A DNA stretch of 64,000 nucleotides from Thinopyrum elongatum (Eukaryota; Streptophyta; Magnoliopsida; Poales; Poaceae). Shown in pieces: positions 1-11,690 of the stretch (position 1 is its first letter; the number at the start of each line of letters is the position of its first letter). The notes beneath the pieces were generated by a model that worked only from the letters and a program-made list of their open reading frames with translations, was not told where the DNA came from and ran no database searches. The position numbers and the translations under genes were made by a program. The stretch covers positions 283,609,509-283,673,508 of the forward strand of contig CM022303.1 of assembly GCA_011799875.1 (NCBI GenBank), read 5' to 3'.

Positions 1-759
1 TAAATGCAACTTCATAATCATAATCCTTTATAAGTTTCCCACACCATCTCCTCTGCTGAGGAGGTTCAAGCTCTTCGGTGAGTCGTAAAACTATCTTCAA
101 TGCTCTTTGTGACAGTGTACACATCACAACGATTCCAATAAGAAAAAGTCTCCAAGTCTTAAGTGCAAGAACTACAGCTGCTAACCCAAGTCATGCGTGG
201 CAAATTCAACTCATGCGGCCGAGCTGACGGTGAGGCATATGAAACAACCTTCCTTCTGCATAAGTACTCCTCCCAGTCCTAAGCGAGAGACTGTGCAATA
301 CACTTGGAAATCCTTGCGGATAGCTGGGCAGAAACAGAACTGGGGCTGTAACCAAACGTTTCTTCAGTTCCTGAAAAACTTGCCTCACATTCATCGTCCA
401 TTTGAAAATTAGTGTCATTCTTCTAGTAACTCCGTCATAGGGATGCGCAATCTTAGAAATTCTCGATAAATCTCCGATAAATCCCGCAAGCAGAAAACTG
501 CGGATCTCCCCCTATGAGGGGGGTGCCAACCATCAGTGACAGACTGAACTTAGTGGGGTCTACTGCTATACCTATCGCCCGATTCTAAACATGTCCAAGA
601 ACCCACGGCGAAAAGATGAAAGAGAAGCAGGCACGATAGGAGTCGCCTATCAACGCAAATAACTCCAAACCTTTGCTGAACTTGGCATTATCAATTGGGA
701 TGTACACTGAGCTTTCGAGAAGAAATCTCCAAAACGCAGAAGAGATGCTCCTTGTTGAT
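1..759 (-). pseudogene. Broken RT/RNase H remains of the gypsy pol
   Basis: Conceptual reading of the minus strand in changing frames gives recognisable pieces of Ty3/gypsy pol in the right order: an EIRSFL-like RT tail near 500, FQELKKRLVTAPVL (ORF 206-418) at the RT/RNase H junction, then HDLG-LAAVVLALKTW-like and RRW...LIKDYDYEV-like RNase H segments at about 30-190. Several frameshifts and stops separate them. Around 540-740 the similarity is very weak. Confidence 0.65.
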
Positions 760-2850
760 CTAATTATTCATTTCTTGGTAAGGTATTTTTGTTGAAGATA
801 ACACCAAGATATCATCAATGAACACCACGACAAACTTATCCAAGAACTCCATGAACACCTTGTTCATCATACTCATGAAATAGGCAGGGGCATTAGTCAA
901 TCCAAATGACATAACTGTGTACTCATATAGCCCATACCGGGTGGTGAAGGCTGTCTTAGGTATATCCTGTTCTCGGATCTTCAGCTGGTGATACCCTGAT
1001 CTCAGATCGATCTTGGAGAACACTTTAGCTCCTTGCAACTGATCAAACAAATCATTAATCATTGGCAGTGGGTACTTGTTCTTAATCGTCACTTCATTCA
1101 ATGCGCGATAATCAACAACCATTCTCAAGGATCCATCCTTCTTCTCAACTAAGAGCACTGGGGCTCCCCACGGTGATGAACTTCGTCGAATGTAACCTTT
1201 CTCCAATAATTCCTTGATCTGCTTCTTAATCTCCTCCAGATCATTTGCGGGCATCCGGTATGGTCTCTTTGATATTGGTCCGGTGCCTGGCAACGACTCT
1301 ATCAAGAATTCAATGTCTCGATCCGGCGGCATGGCTGGTAACTCCTCTGGAAATACATCCGGGAAATCTTTCACAATAGGCACCTCCTCCTGAACAACTC
1401 CCGTGAGAGAATTTACTTGGCTCCTTCTAGGCACATGCCTAGATACATACTTGATCCTTTTTCCCTCCGGGGTGGTAAGCGAAATCGACTTACTCGCACA
1501 ATCGATGCTTCCTCCATACATCGATAGCCAATCCATGCCTAGTATCACATCCAATCCTTGTGACTTCAAAACTATCAGGTCTGAGGGGAAAACATGACTT
1601 CCAATGATCAATGGCATCTGAAAACATCCTTGTCTTGCCATATACTCCGCACCGGGTGATCTTACTAACATGAGTGTCCTAAGTACCTTAGTGGGCAACT
1701 TATACTTATCCACGAATCCCCTTGATATGTATGAATGCGATGCACCAGTATCGAAAAGAACAATTGCAATAAAAGACTTAACCAAAAACTTACCGATAAC
1801 TGCATCAGGCTGCTCCTCAACCTCCTCCACGTTCACGTGGTTCACTTGTCCTCGGTTGAATGGATTGGGCTTCTTCCCAGCGCTTCCATTACCATTGCCG
1901 TTCTTCAATTCTGGACATTCGTTGGCATAATGTCCAGTCTTCCCGCACTTGAAACAGGTAACGTGGCTTTGATCCTTCTTGGCGGGTGTGGCTGGGTTAG
2001 AGCGGTTCTGATTACTGCCTGCTCCATGTCCATTTCCATTCTTGTGGCCATTATGGTTGTGTGAACTTCCTCCATTGTGGTTATGACCTCCATGGTTATG
2101 AACAAGTCCTCCCGAGTTCGGGGTGAACCGGGGCTTCTGCTGAGCTCCTGAGTTGAACTTCCCTTGTCCATACTTCCTCTTGCGGCTATCAATCTGCTGC
2201 TGCTTCCCTTCAATCATTAGAGCTTTGTCTACCAACTCCTGGTAGTTGTTGAATGTTGCCACCATCAACGGCATACTCAGCTCATCATTCAACCCTTCCA
2301 TAAACTTCTCCTGCTTCGCGGCGTCGGTGGCCACATCATCCGGGGCATAGCGAGCTAATTTACTGAACTCATCCACGTACTGCCCCACGGTACGGTTTCC
2401 CTGGCGTAAGTTGCGAAACTCATGCTTCTTCATGCTCATAGCTCCTGCTGAGACATGTGCCGTGCGGAAAGCTTGCTGAAACTGATCCCAAGTGACATTG
2501 GCTATAGGGAATGTGGCTGTGTAATTTTCCCACCATGAGGCGGCGGGTCCATCCAATTGATGTGCGGCAAAACGCACCTTCTCAGCGTCTGTGCATCCTG
2601 CGGTGGTCAACTCCCTTCCAATCCTGCGTAGCCAGTCATCCGCAACTATTGGCTCGGTGCTACTGGAAAACACCGGCGGCTGCAACCTCAGAAAACGGGC
2701 TAAGTTGTCAACTGGTGGTGGTGGCGGTGGGTTGTTGTTGTTGTTGTTGCCTTGGTTCTGAACTAGTAGCTGCATCAGGGTATTCTGCTGTTGAATCAAC
2801 TGAGTGAGCTCCGGTGGGAAAACAAATCTGGTGTCGCGTCTCGGAGGCAT
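760..2850 (-). pseudogene. gag-pol: Gypsy gag-protease-RT polyprotein, truncated
   Basis: 696 codons. The N-terminus has a Gln/Asn/Pro-rich stretch, then a retrotransposon gag domain (about residues 55-220, including [11 protein letters not shown] and [18 protein letters not shown]). A His/Asn/Gly-rich linker follows, then a CCHC zinc knuckle ([15 protein letters not shown], about 300-314), an aspartic protease with active site FDTGAS (about 364), and reverse transcriptase from about 555. The RT has [29 protein letters not shown] and the catalytic FIDDILV (about 676). Just after that motif the frame is lost and the ORF ends, so RT thumb and everything downstream survive only as fragments. Gag and protease look intact; the polyprotein as a whole is dead. 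Confidence 0.85.
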
Positions 2851-3050
2851 CTGATGGGTTTAGAGGGAAGAGATTAGAATAGAGTAAGGTCTAGTGAGAA
2901 AGCACTACCCATATGCACATGAGACAAACACATTCATAACACACCACTCAATTCAAGCAAGAGCATACAATCGATCTAACTACCGTTACAAAAGTGCTCG
3001 GACTATTACTATTTACATGGGGAAAATACTAATGATAATATGGTGGTCAT

Positions 3051-3794
3051 CTAGAAATTTTGATCGGTGGAAGACTCCATGATATCCGCTCCAGCTTCGT
3101 CTTCATAATCATCATCATTACTGTCGGGGTCGGAGTTGGTGTCGTCGATGATGATGTAGTCTTCAGATCGAATTTCCTCAGGTTCGTCGTCTTCTTCTCC
3201 GGGCGCGGGGTCTCCCATGAATACTCCTAGCTTCCTTGTCAGGTCGTCATTCTTTTCCACTAGTATTGCGATTTCCTCCTCGTATCCGTCGCGTGTAGAC
3301 TTGAGTTCCTCTTCTAGCTCCATGTTCCTGGTCATCACCTTCTTCAAATCTATCATGCTTGCACACATCTGGTTCTCCTGTCGACGAATGTGCTGGTTTA
3401 ACTCCTGGATGAAAGCTGCAATGGACCTGTCCCTCCGGGTGCTGATCATCTCCCATTGCTCATCTCGGCGCCCACATAACTGGTAGATCGTGTCCTTAAG
3501 ATCCTTGTGATACACTTCGCCGATGCGTCCCATGGCGATGTGGGCTGCCATGCTCTTTCCTAGACTCCAGGTTGGTGCATCAAAGGAAAACTCTATGGGC
3601 TCCGTAACTGGCGTGAATGTCCTTCCTGGAATTTGAACTCGAATCATCCAACGCTCCTCTTCTGGTACAGTGACGGTGTAGGTCCCGGTGAAGCTTGGTA
3701 TTCCGATGTTCAGGTACCTAGTGACTTCCTTCAAGTGTAGTCCAAAAGGTGTGTCTTCATCCGGTTGTGTAAACTTGTTCCTTGAGTCCGCCAT
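3051..3794 (-). CDS. Extra ORF between PBS and gag (247 aa)
   Basis: An uninterrupted 247-codon ORF lies between the PBS and the gag ORF of the gypsy element, on the same strand but in another frame, with about 200 bp before the gag start. The start MADSRNKFTQ is 92 bp downstream of the PBS. The middle (about residues 110-195) is charged and helix/coiled-coil-like (ELNQHIRRQENQ, MELEEELK), and the C-terminal 50 residues are strongly acidic (EEDDEPEE, DPDSNDDDYEDE). No protease, zinc knuckle or polymerase motif is present. Additional ORFs upstream of gag are known in some plant gypsy lineages, but I do not recognise this one and its function is unknown. It stays open while pol is broken, which may be chance or recent activity. 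Confidence 0.6.
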   Translation of the reverse strand: MADSRNKFTQPDEDTPFGLHLKEVTRYLNIGIPSFTGTYTVTVPEEERWMIRVQIPGRTFTPVTEPIEFSFDAPTWSLGKSMAAHIAMGRIGEVYHKDLKDTIYQLCGRRDEQWEMISTRRDRSIAAFIQELNQHIRRQENQMCASMIDLKKVMTRNMELEEELKSTRDGYEEEIAILVEKNDDLTRKLGVFMGDPAPGEEDDEPEEIRSEDYIIIDDTNSDPDSNDDDYEDEAGADIMESSTDQNF

Positions 3795-3886
3795 CCTAGA
3801 GAATAGAAGATGGAGAGAAGTCAGAAATGAGTAGAGAAGAGTGTCCTATGGCTTTTCTTAGTGGTCGTGTCCTACAGTCAGCGTGT

Positions 3887-3898
3887 GCTCTGATACCA
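3887..3898 (-). other. Primer-binding site (initiator tRNA-Met)
   Basis: Minus-strand TGGTATCAGAGC lies just inside the LTR end. It is the standard plant PBS complementary to the 3' end of initiator methionine tRNA, and it fixes the element's orientation. Confidence 0.9.
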
Positions 3899-3902
3899 TC
3901 TC

Positions 3903-6747
3903 TGTAGCGACCCGACCCGAATGGATCGAATCTCTGTGTTCAAGTGTCATCCCTGGATCGGTAATGCTGACACACACAGTACTCGAAGGATTTATAACAG
4001 AGTGCAATCACACACTTATTACATCGAATGTCTCAAAAGAGAACTGATTACAATAAATATGGCTTAAGGCCATCTAAATAAGATAACAGCGGAAGGCTTG
4101 GAAGATAAAGTGAGTCCATCAACTCCAACGGCATAGCTGAGTGCACGACAACGACCTAGCACACCTTACTCTTCGTCTGAAAAGTCTGCAACATGATACG
4201 TTGCAGCCCGAAACGGGCCAGCACATGGAATATGCTGGCAATATAACACAGTAGAGCAATGAACAGAATAATTGCTAATACTACATGCATATTTGGCTGG
4301 TGGAAAAGCTCTAGGGTTATACTGTTTTGCGAAAAGCCAATTTTTCCCTACAACAAAGGAATATATTTTATTTAACTATCATGGTGGTTGTTGAACATTG
4401 AGAAGGTAAATCCCCCTCTCAATCCCAATTAAAAGTAATTATTAATCCCAACAAATTAATTTAGAGTGATGGGATTCAATATGATGATCCAAGAACCAGA
4501 TACTCAAGATGTCCATAACCGGGGACACGGCTAATCATGACTAGTTTGTACACTCTGCAGAGGTTTGTGCACTTTTCCCCACAAGACTCGATCTCCTCCG
4601 TTGGATTTCTCGCACTACATGGTGTTTGAGAAACGGATGACCGAGACACAGTCTTTCAGAAACATTTACTCTTTACTCTGGGTAGACAGTTACACCTACT
4701 TTCCCCTACATCTGCTAGCCTACCATTGAAAGAGGTCATGTAACATACTCAACTATGCTAGAGCCCATAATAGCTTGTGGCTGCACACGGAAGTTTCTAG
4801 CATGAATAATCTTATGATCCCTTTGAGCCTGGGTGGCGGACCGTAGGAGGATCACACGGTATATCCCCGGGATCTCCTAGGACAACACTGGTATATCCCC
4901 AGGTGCCCAAACAAGCAATCCACCCAGATGTGTATTAAAGTTGCCACCTTAAGTTGAACCATTAATTAAAAATCTCACATCGGTCATGGATACACTCAAA
5001 ACCCAATCCACGTCTACGAGCATAGCATGGCAATATAAGCATAGCGTAGAAGTAACTCCCAAGGGTTTGATATTAAAAAAAAAAGGCAATATGTTCTACC
5101 TCATCATCTACTTCCCAATACCCACAAGTTAATCACATCCTAATCATGCAGTGTTTGAGGGTCGAAACTAATGCATAAAAACTGGGTAACGAAGAAGTAT
5201 GATCAATGTGTTACTTGCCTTGCTGACGATCTGCAAATCCTAGAGACTCGTAGTAGCACGCTTCGCACTCCGGGTACTCTATCGCAAACAAACAATAGCA
5301 TACATAAGCAATCAAGCGAAGATGCACGGGTAAAATCCAAATGAGAAGACCTAACCAGAAAGTTCAACTGAAGAACTCCGGTTTGCAAAAAGAATCGAAT
5401 CAAACGGAGCAACGAAACTCAAACTGCGAAAGAAACAAGCTTCGATTACTAATCTGGACTAAAGTCAAATTTTACAGTAGCAAAAACTTGTTTAAGTTGG
5501 TTAAGCAGAAAGAGGGCTTCGAGACGAAGATCTAGGCGCTTGAATCGCCTGATTCCGACAAACGAGCGAAAAGTTATACTAAAACGAAAATCGGATCAGA
5601 TATCGCGATCGAAAATAATCGCGGAAAATCCGAGAAAAAGAAAACTAACGAACAGGCTAACGAACGAACGTTCGCTGTCTGCGGTTAAACGGTGAAAACC
5701 GTTCGTTAAAACGAACGTACGGACGAACGTCCGCTAAATAACTAAACCGATCTAAAAAGAATAAACCGGTATTTAAAAAAAAACCGAACCTAGATCTAGG
5801 GTTTAAACAAAAACCGATCGGTTTTCTCGCGAAAACCGAGGCGGCGGCGGGATTCCGGCGAGGCTCCGGCGGGCAGCGGCGGCGGCGAGGCGACGGGGCG
5901 GGGCGCGGCGCGGCGCGGCGGCGCGATGCGGCGGCGGCGGCGTCCGGCAGCGGCGGCAGCGGCGGCGAGCGGCGGCGGCTGGCGCGGCGAGGGCAGGCGG
6001 CGCGGCGGCTCGGCGGCGCGGCGAGGGCAGGCGGCGGCGGGCGGCGGCGGCGGCTTGGGGCTCCAGGGGGGGCCCCGGGTCGGCTTTTTAAGGGGGGAGG
6101 GGGTGGCTTGGGCGAGGGGGCGACGGGGCGGAGGCGCGGCGGCGGCGGACTCCGGGAGAGTCCCGGTCGGCCACGGGGAGGAAAGGCGGCGGCGAGGCTG
6201 CTGGGCCGGCTGGGCTTCGGCCCAGTTCGGTCCGGCGGAGGTTTTTTTTTTTTTTAAATAATTCCGCGCAGAAAAACAAATAAAAGAAATACTAAACGGA
6301 CTCCAAAATTCCCGAAATAAATTTTCCCCGTCCTCTAAAAATCTCCCGGACAAGGTAAACATTTATTTGGGACTCTAATGCAATTTTGAAAAATGCATAT
6401 TTTTTTTCTAAATCCAAATAAAATTGCAATAAAAATCCAAATAAAATATTTATTTGATTTTAATATTTTTCCTCCAATATTCCATTTATTTTGGAGAAGT
6501 CATATTATCTCCTCTCATATATTTTTAATATGAAATATTTTCGGAGAGAAAAATAGTTAAACCAAATTGATCCCTGTTTCAATATTTGAGAAAATTCAAA
6601 TATGAAAACGGTGAAATCCCCAACTCTCTCCGTGGGTCCTTGAGTTGCTTAGAATTTTCGAGGATCGCAAAACGAAATGCAATAAAATATGATATGCAGT
6701 GAATGATCTATGTATAACATTCCAAATTAAAAATTTGGGATGTTACA
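3903..6747 (-). repeat. 5' LTR of the gypsy element
   Basis: On the minus strand the LTR starts TGTAACATCCCAAATTTTTA at 6747 and ends GGGTCGCTACA at 3903, so it has TG...CA ends and is 2845 bp long. It is followed after four bases by the PBS. Inside are an AT-rich part (6240-6750), a very GC-rich part with GGC-type repeats (about 5830-6240) and short palindromic CGAACG/CGTTCG words near 5650-5740. The second LTR copy is outside the window, so LTR divergence (age) cannot be judged. ORFs inside the GC-rich part look like composition artefacts. Confidence 0.85.
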
Positions 6748-6807
6748 ATAATGAACATTAATTTAACAAAGTGTGACTAGCTTTGCCGGCATAATCTGAA
6801 TGAACTC

Positions 6808-6892
6808 TACACCCTCGTTTCCTTAATATAAGACATTTTCGCAGTTCAATTTAAAGTACCCAAACGTCTAGTATTTAGAAAAACAGGTAGTA
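6808..6892. mobile_element. Stowaway-type MITE, 85 bp
   Basis: The ends TACACCCTCGTTTCCTTAATA and its imperfect inverse ending ...TTTAGAAAAACAGGTAGTA form an inverted repeat with TA at both edges, the layout of Stowaway (Tc1/mariner) miniature elements in grasses. The arms also match internally (TAATATAAGACATTTT against AACGTCTAGTATTT). No coding capacity. Confidence 0.6.
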
Positions 6893-7080
6893 GTTTTCTT
6901 GAGCACATATCTGGGAAAGCTTGCAACACCTTATATATGTCCATACGCTAATGCAACTATGCAACACCATTCGAATAGTACAAATATATAATCCGGTGGC
7001 TAGTGCAACAGTAGAGTAGTTTTTTTATTACGGGGTACAATAAAATGGTTTTACTGGATAGATTTCCATAAGTTAGCACT

Positions 7081-7581
7081 GGAAGATTTCTATAAGCATT
7101 AACTATACAAAATCTAAAGGTAACAAGTTTCAACATTGGTATACGAGTTGTGCAACAACATTAGACCAAATACAAAAGTCTGACGGTAGCTAGCATTATT
7201 AACTAATGATAGTATATTCTTTTTGCAAACAATGTACCTTCAAGGTAAATATCATTTCAAGCTCGAGGGGACCTAAAAAATTGCTATCCCAATCTTGATA
7301 ATCGATCAAACATAAAAACTTGATCAAACGAATCAAGAAAACAACAGTAGGAGGAGGTGCCCACTCCTGACCTTTCCTCATCTCTTCATAATTTTTTGTG
7401 CAGTTTAACTGAAATAAAATGCCATCACCGCCTTTGCATTTTGGTGACCTGTACAAAAAATTTTGACTTGTCATAACATCATGAAGTGAGGTATGTAATC
7501 TATAAGCATTAACAGTGCAAAAATCTGAAGGTAGTAACAAGTTTCATCATTGGTATACTGGATGTGCAACAACATTAGAAT
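7081..7581. repeat. Direct repeat pair, ~85 bp, 410 bp apart
   Basis: Sequence at 7085-7167 (TCTATAAGCATTAAC, AACAAGTTTCA, TTGGTATAC, TGTGCAACAACATTAGA) recurs with few changes at 7495-7581. The two copies flank the exon-like ORF at 7238-7448, so a segment next to this exon seems to have been duplicated. Confidence 0.6.
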
Positions 7582-8560
7582 GCCTTAGCTCAAAAATCTT
7601 TAATATGTCCACAATCAACAGCTAACCCTGAAATAATCCAGTGACATTAAATGGCATTGCTTAAATTTATCGGTGGCATTAGACTGACTGCGGCATTAGT
7701 TAAATGTGGCATCACTTTAGCAGTAGCATTGCTTGATTTTACCGGTGGCGTTATACAAACAGCAAAAAAGTGGCAATAAGAGCATGGGGAGGCCCATTTG
7801 GATAGTGGGCGCACCAGTACGATGTACCACCACAGACGCATAGAGTGGTGAGGGAGGGATGGTTGCCGAGAGCAACAAATATCTAGGCAGCATATGTGGA
7901 TTACGTCCCATTTTTATTCTCTTTAGCCACCTTTTTCCTATGTGAGGACAACAAACCGATCAACCTGGTCATTCTCTATTGCGCTGTCATGCCTTTCTAC
8001 CCTTTTTCAACCAAGAGACAAGAGACTCGTTCCATAGCTACTGATTTTCCCCTTTTCAACTAAGATGCAGGTTCGATACCTAGTCACTTCGACAATACTT
8101 TCTCCCTTTCTTTCCTTATTCAACCCAGACATGGATTAGTCTGCATGAAGTAGGGATTCCTTTAATAGTGCAAATTAAGGTTTTCGTCTGCGTGACCAGC
8201 AGAGCATAGGATAGTAAATTGGGGAGATGGGGGAGTGGAAAAAGATCCACATGAAGTGACGTGGTAGATGGGGCAATAGAACAAGGGTATGGTTCGAAAA
8301 GAGGTAGCATACCCGAGGGTCGGTGGGAAGTGGCTTCGCTCGTGGTCGTCGTCCTCCGCACACACTATGGCAGCGAGCTTGGGGACAGAGGCCATCCCAC
8401 GCTGGCGCTAGGTCTGAGAGGACAGCCTTGTCGTCAGTGTGTGACCTCGCTCGCCGACGATGAGTGCATCAACACTGCACGTCCTTTTCTTCCTCGGTGG
8501 ACGGGATCCTGGCGGATCTGTGACCACCGATGAGGAGGGAGAGAGAGGGGCCACCGCCAT
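7238..8560 (-). CDS. Possible gene or gene fragment, unknown function
   Basis: Weak evidence for a minus-strand gene. A first exon may start with the ATG at 8560 (MAVAPLSPSSSV...), open for 50 codons to 8408, with a TATA-like motif about 85 bp upstream. A second exon-like block at 7448-7238 has a good acceptor (TTTTTTGTACAG) and donor (AAG/GTACATT) and is open in one frame, with residues such as SPKCKGGDG, YEEMRKGQEW and FLIRLIKFLCL. I could not connect the two blocks, and 7582-8400 shows no clear exon between them. No family recognised. It could be a decayed gene fragment carried by a transposon. Confidence 0.3.
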
Positions 8561-8639
8561 CTTTTTTAGATCTGGAGAGAGGGTGATAGTGTGAGAAGCA
8601 AGTGGGCAACCCTTAGCAAGCAAGCGCTGAAGCTCCAGC

Positions 8640-8647
8640 CTATATAC
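8640..8647 (-). promoter_or_regulatory. TATA-like motif
   Basis: Minus-strand GTATATAGG lies about 80 bp upstream of the ATG at 8560, a normal plant spacing. It is the main reason to consider that ATG a gene start. Confidence 0.35.
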
Positions 8648-9093
8648 TACTTTACTAGTACTAGTAAGTACTAGAGGTAGAGTATTTTATATTTTCTCTG
8701 CATACAGTACCAATTAGTTGTGCTTCAAAACTGAATGGCACGCCATTAAAAAAATAAAGTCGAGAAATAATGCGGCACCGCGGGTCAACGCGGCTAGATC
8801 GCATTTTGCACGAGAAATGACACGCCATGTTTCAATGACATGTGGTCCCGTTCCAACATGTCAGTGAGACGACAGCGAGTCCTTTTGTATAATTTCCGAA
8901 CGGACGTCTATGTAGGCCGGGGCGCCTCTTTCTATACCGTGGCGACGGTCCGCTCCCCACTAGCCTCTTCCTGTACCGTGGCAACCGTCCACTGCCTCTT
9001 CGCCTTTCCCTCTTGATTTAGAATTGCTGTCCCACGCTCTTCCTCTCTCTCTATTTGCCTTGACTCTTCCTTCTGCCATTGTTCATCTTCTCG

Positions 9094-10499
9094 ATGGAGG
9101 GAACAGGCAGGAAACGACCCCATTATTCTTGCCCCGATCTGAAAGATGACGTGGTGGAGGAACTCATTGATCGGTGCGACGTCATCACCACAGCTAGCAT
9201 GGCAGGTTCATTCAAGACCATTCTCAACTCAAAAAATAACTTCATTACAAAGAACCCAAGGGTTCAGGAGCGGTTTGATCTCCCCTATCTTCTTCACCAT
9301 GATGCTGCTCGCTGGCGCGGGGACGACAGAAGCCTCGCCTTGTGCAAGTTGATGCCGCTTGATAGTGCTACATGTGATGTTAAGATGCCATCGCTTGAGG
9401 ATAAGGCCTGGGCAAGCGAAAATGGAGATTGGGTTGTTTATATTGGGTACAACTATGAGTGGGAACTTGTGAATGTGTACACTCGTCACCGGGTTCCATT
9501 TCCAAAAATCTCAGACTGCCCTGAGGTTGAGCACACCGGTATTCTACATACGTTCACATACGATCATGCTGACTGTCGTCTACAGAAGATAGCAATTTGT
9601 CGAGTTCCCACTCGCACTTGGGGTTATAGGAATGCTTGTGTTGTTGCTATCTTCGACAAACTTGTTGCCGTCCTTAATACTTCGACTCGATGGATATTGC
9701 TCAAAAATCTATTTCTGTACATGGCTGTGTACTGTGATGCAATTCAATACGAGGATCTTGTGTTTGCTGCCACCACTTCTGGCACTATTTTTGTATGGGA
9801 TCCTTATTGTTTCAGTACGTTTGTCTTCCACTGTAATTATAATTGTTTCATTCACCATGCATGTGAGTTAGTATCCCTGTACTAATTAACCTTCTTTGTT
9901 TCCAAGGTCCTGTCAACATTCCCCCACCGATACTTGGAAAATTTTATAACCAAGGGGGAGATGACGATGGTGATGATCACGAGCATGAAGACGAGTAGGA
10001 CCTACATACTCAGTGGCGCCTGGCAACTTATTCCGATGGATCACCTCTTCTTGTCTGTATATAGGGCACTGCTGATGTTACTAAGGAAGCAGGTGTTGTC
10101 TCCCATGGTCGCACTGTCCGGACCTATTCCAACATCCGTTGCACGGTATTCGGGATGGATACTAGTGTGCTAGTGCCAGCACCTTCTGCCTAGTTTAGTA
10201 TTGATAGTCTTGGAGAAAACTCGCTCTTCCTTGGACAAAACTATCCAATGATGGTGAAAGGCGATCCAGCTGCTGTTGGCACAATGTTAATACCATTTAT
10301 GAGAAGCAACCGTATCTATACCTCGGACATTGCTATGGTTCCCTACCCTGGCTATCACAATATGTATCCTGATATAGGTCGCTTCAGCCTAGATGATGAA
10401 TCTTGCATTGGTCTTGATATTGACAATAGCTGGCCCTGCCCAGAGAATCACTTATGGTTCAAACCAAGCGTTTCCAATGCCAAGGATTGGTTGACCTGA
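9094..10499 (+). pseudogene. F-box / DUF295-type protein, pseudogene
   Basis: The ATG at 9094 is the first in frame. Exon 1 (9094-9814) has a degenerate F-box-like start (DLKDDVVEELIDRCDVITTA) and then beta-propeller-like sequence. An intron fits at 9815-9906 (GTACGT...TTTCCAAG) and keeps the frame. Exon 2 continues in a single frame to TGA at 10497 and carries a typical DUF295 C-terminal part: SIDSLGENSLFLGQNYP near 10202 and a final WPCPENHLWFKPS. Three in-frame TAG codons interrupt exon 2 at 9996, 10062 and 10191, with no frameshift at all. Proteins of this family (SKIP23-like) are usually SCF-ubiquitin-ligase adaptors, and hundreds exist in grasses. Readthrough or an alternative intron removing 9996-10193 cannot be excluded, but that segment aligns with the domain, so a young pseudogene is the best reading. 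Confidence 0.75.
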
Positions 10500-11690
10500 A
10501 GTTTATTTCATCACTTTGTTATTTGTTGTGTGAGAAAAACTTTAGTATTTATAATGTATCCTCATTGTCATTGTGCGTTGATGACCTGTTGTATGTAATA
10601 CTAAATGATATGCCTGTGATAAACTTACTTAATTTATGAATGGCTTTCGAGTCGCTTCTCAGAGTGGGTGCTGCGATGAGGCAAAAAAGTAATTCCCGAA
10701 TACATAATTGTACGTGCATTGCAACAGGTTATCGGATGAGTCCAATCAACAATAGTACTACTCCTACTAGTTATATTAGCTTCACATGCTTCGCGCGGCG
10801 GGTGGGTGTTTTTACTGTAGCTGCGAATCCCATCATCCTAGGTCGTCGGATGAGTCCAATCAATGGTATAAATTGCATTCTGATGTTTGGATTCAAACTT
10901 TCAAAACTGCTGCACCATCTCTATCTACGTCTACGTATACGTAATACAACAAGTTTTAAACTTGAGACCAGCCATCCACCCTCACAAAGAACACTTTTTA
11001 GCCTAGCACAGACTCCAGGAAATTTGGCCATAGTGTGAGGTGGGCCATATGTTAATGTGTTCGCTATACGTAACCAGCACCTCGAATCCTCGATATATAG
11101 TAGGGTGGCATGGGCCAGAACAAGCATCCACGTCCAGGAGTATGGCACACGCCACCAGCACGACTCCCATCTAACACCATATTTCTTGGAGTCCGTGCTA
11201 CAGCTATCTCTTCTCCCTCCTCATTTCTCTAACTCAGCCATCGCACGGCGGGCGGGGTGGGGGTTTGGGGATAGTTGGTCTCCTCAACTACGGTCCCACT
11301 TGTAAGTGAAGATGCGAGACAGCACGCGTTCCCCCCCTTGAGCGGCGTGCCAGACCAACCGTGTGGGGGTGCGACGTGAACACGGCAAGATTTTCCTTTT
11401 GAACTTGTACTAGTGACTAGTAAGTTGTAACACTTGGTTCTGCTCCTGGCCCAGCCGATAGATAGAAATAACGATTTTCCCTCAAAAGATAGAAATAACG
11501 ATTCAAAACGCTAGCGCTGGGCTTTTCCCGCGTGATAAAAGGGGTAGTTTTGCCAATTTCAGCCATCATCGCTTTCCTTACATGCGGTACCACACGTAAG
11601 TGATATGCCTAGCCACTGTGTGTTGAGGGGCGGGCCGGAACACCTGTCTGGGGTGATCTTGCGCAGCGGTCTACTCGCACGCCTCCGGTC
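10500..11690. other. Intergenic, no feature recognised
   Basis: No convincing gene. A short direct repeat TCGGATGAGTCCAATCAA occurs at about 10734 and 10848. The ORFs here are short and lack gene-like context. Confidence 0.5.

Larger units (their letters stand above)
1..6747 (-). mobile_element. Ty3/gypsy LTR retrotransposon, 5' part, decayed
   Basis: The element reads on the minus strand and runs off the left edge. From right to left it has a 2.85 kb LTR (3903-6747), a primer-binding site, an extra ORF (3051-3794), a gag-protease-RT ORF (760-2850) and broken RT/RNase H remains (1-759). The domain order protease then RT then RNase H directly downstream, and the RT motif F-I-D-D-I-L, place it in Ty3/gypsy. 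The gag with a CCHC knuckle and this RT type resemble the Tekay/Del lineage, but the integrase and any chromodomain lie outside the window, so the lineage is inference. The 3' LTR and target duplication are not visible. The base after the LTR starts ataat, a possible duplication copy. Confidence 0.9.

Noticed and set aside
5796..6362. 188-codon Pro/Ala/Arg-rich ORF in the gypsy LTR
   Set aside because: Lies in the GC-rich LTR block; low complexity, no start context.
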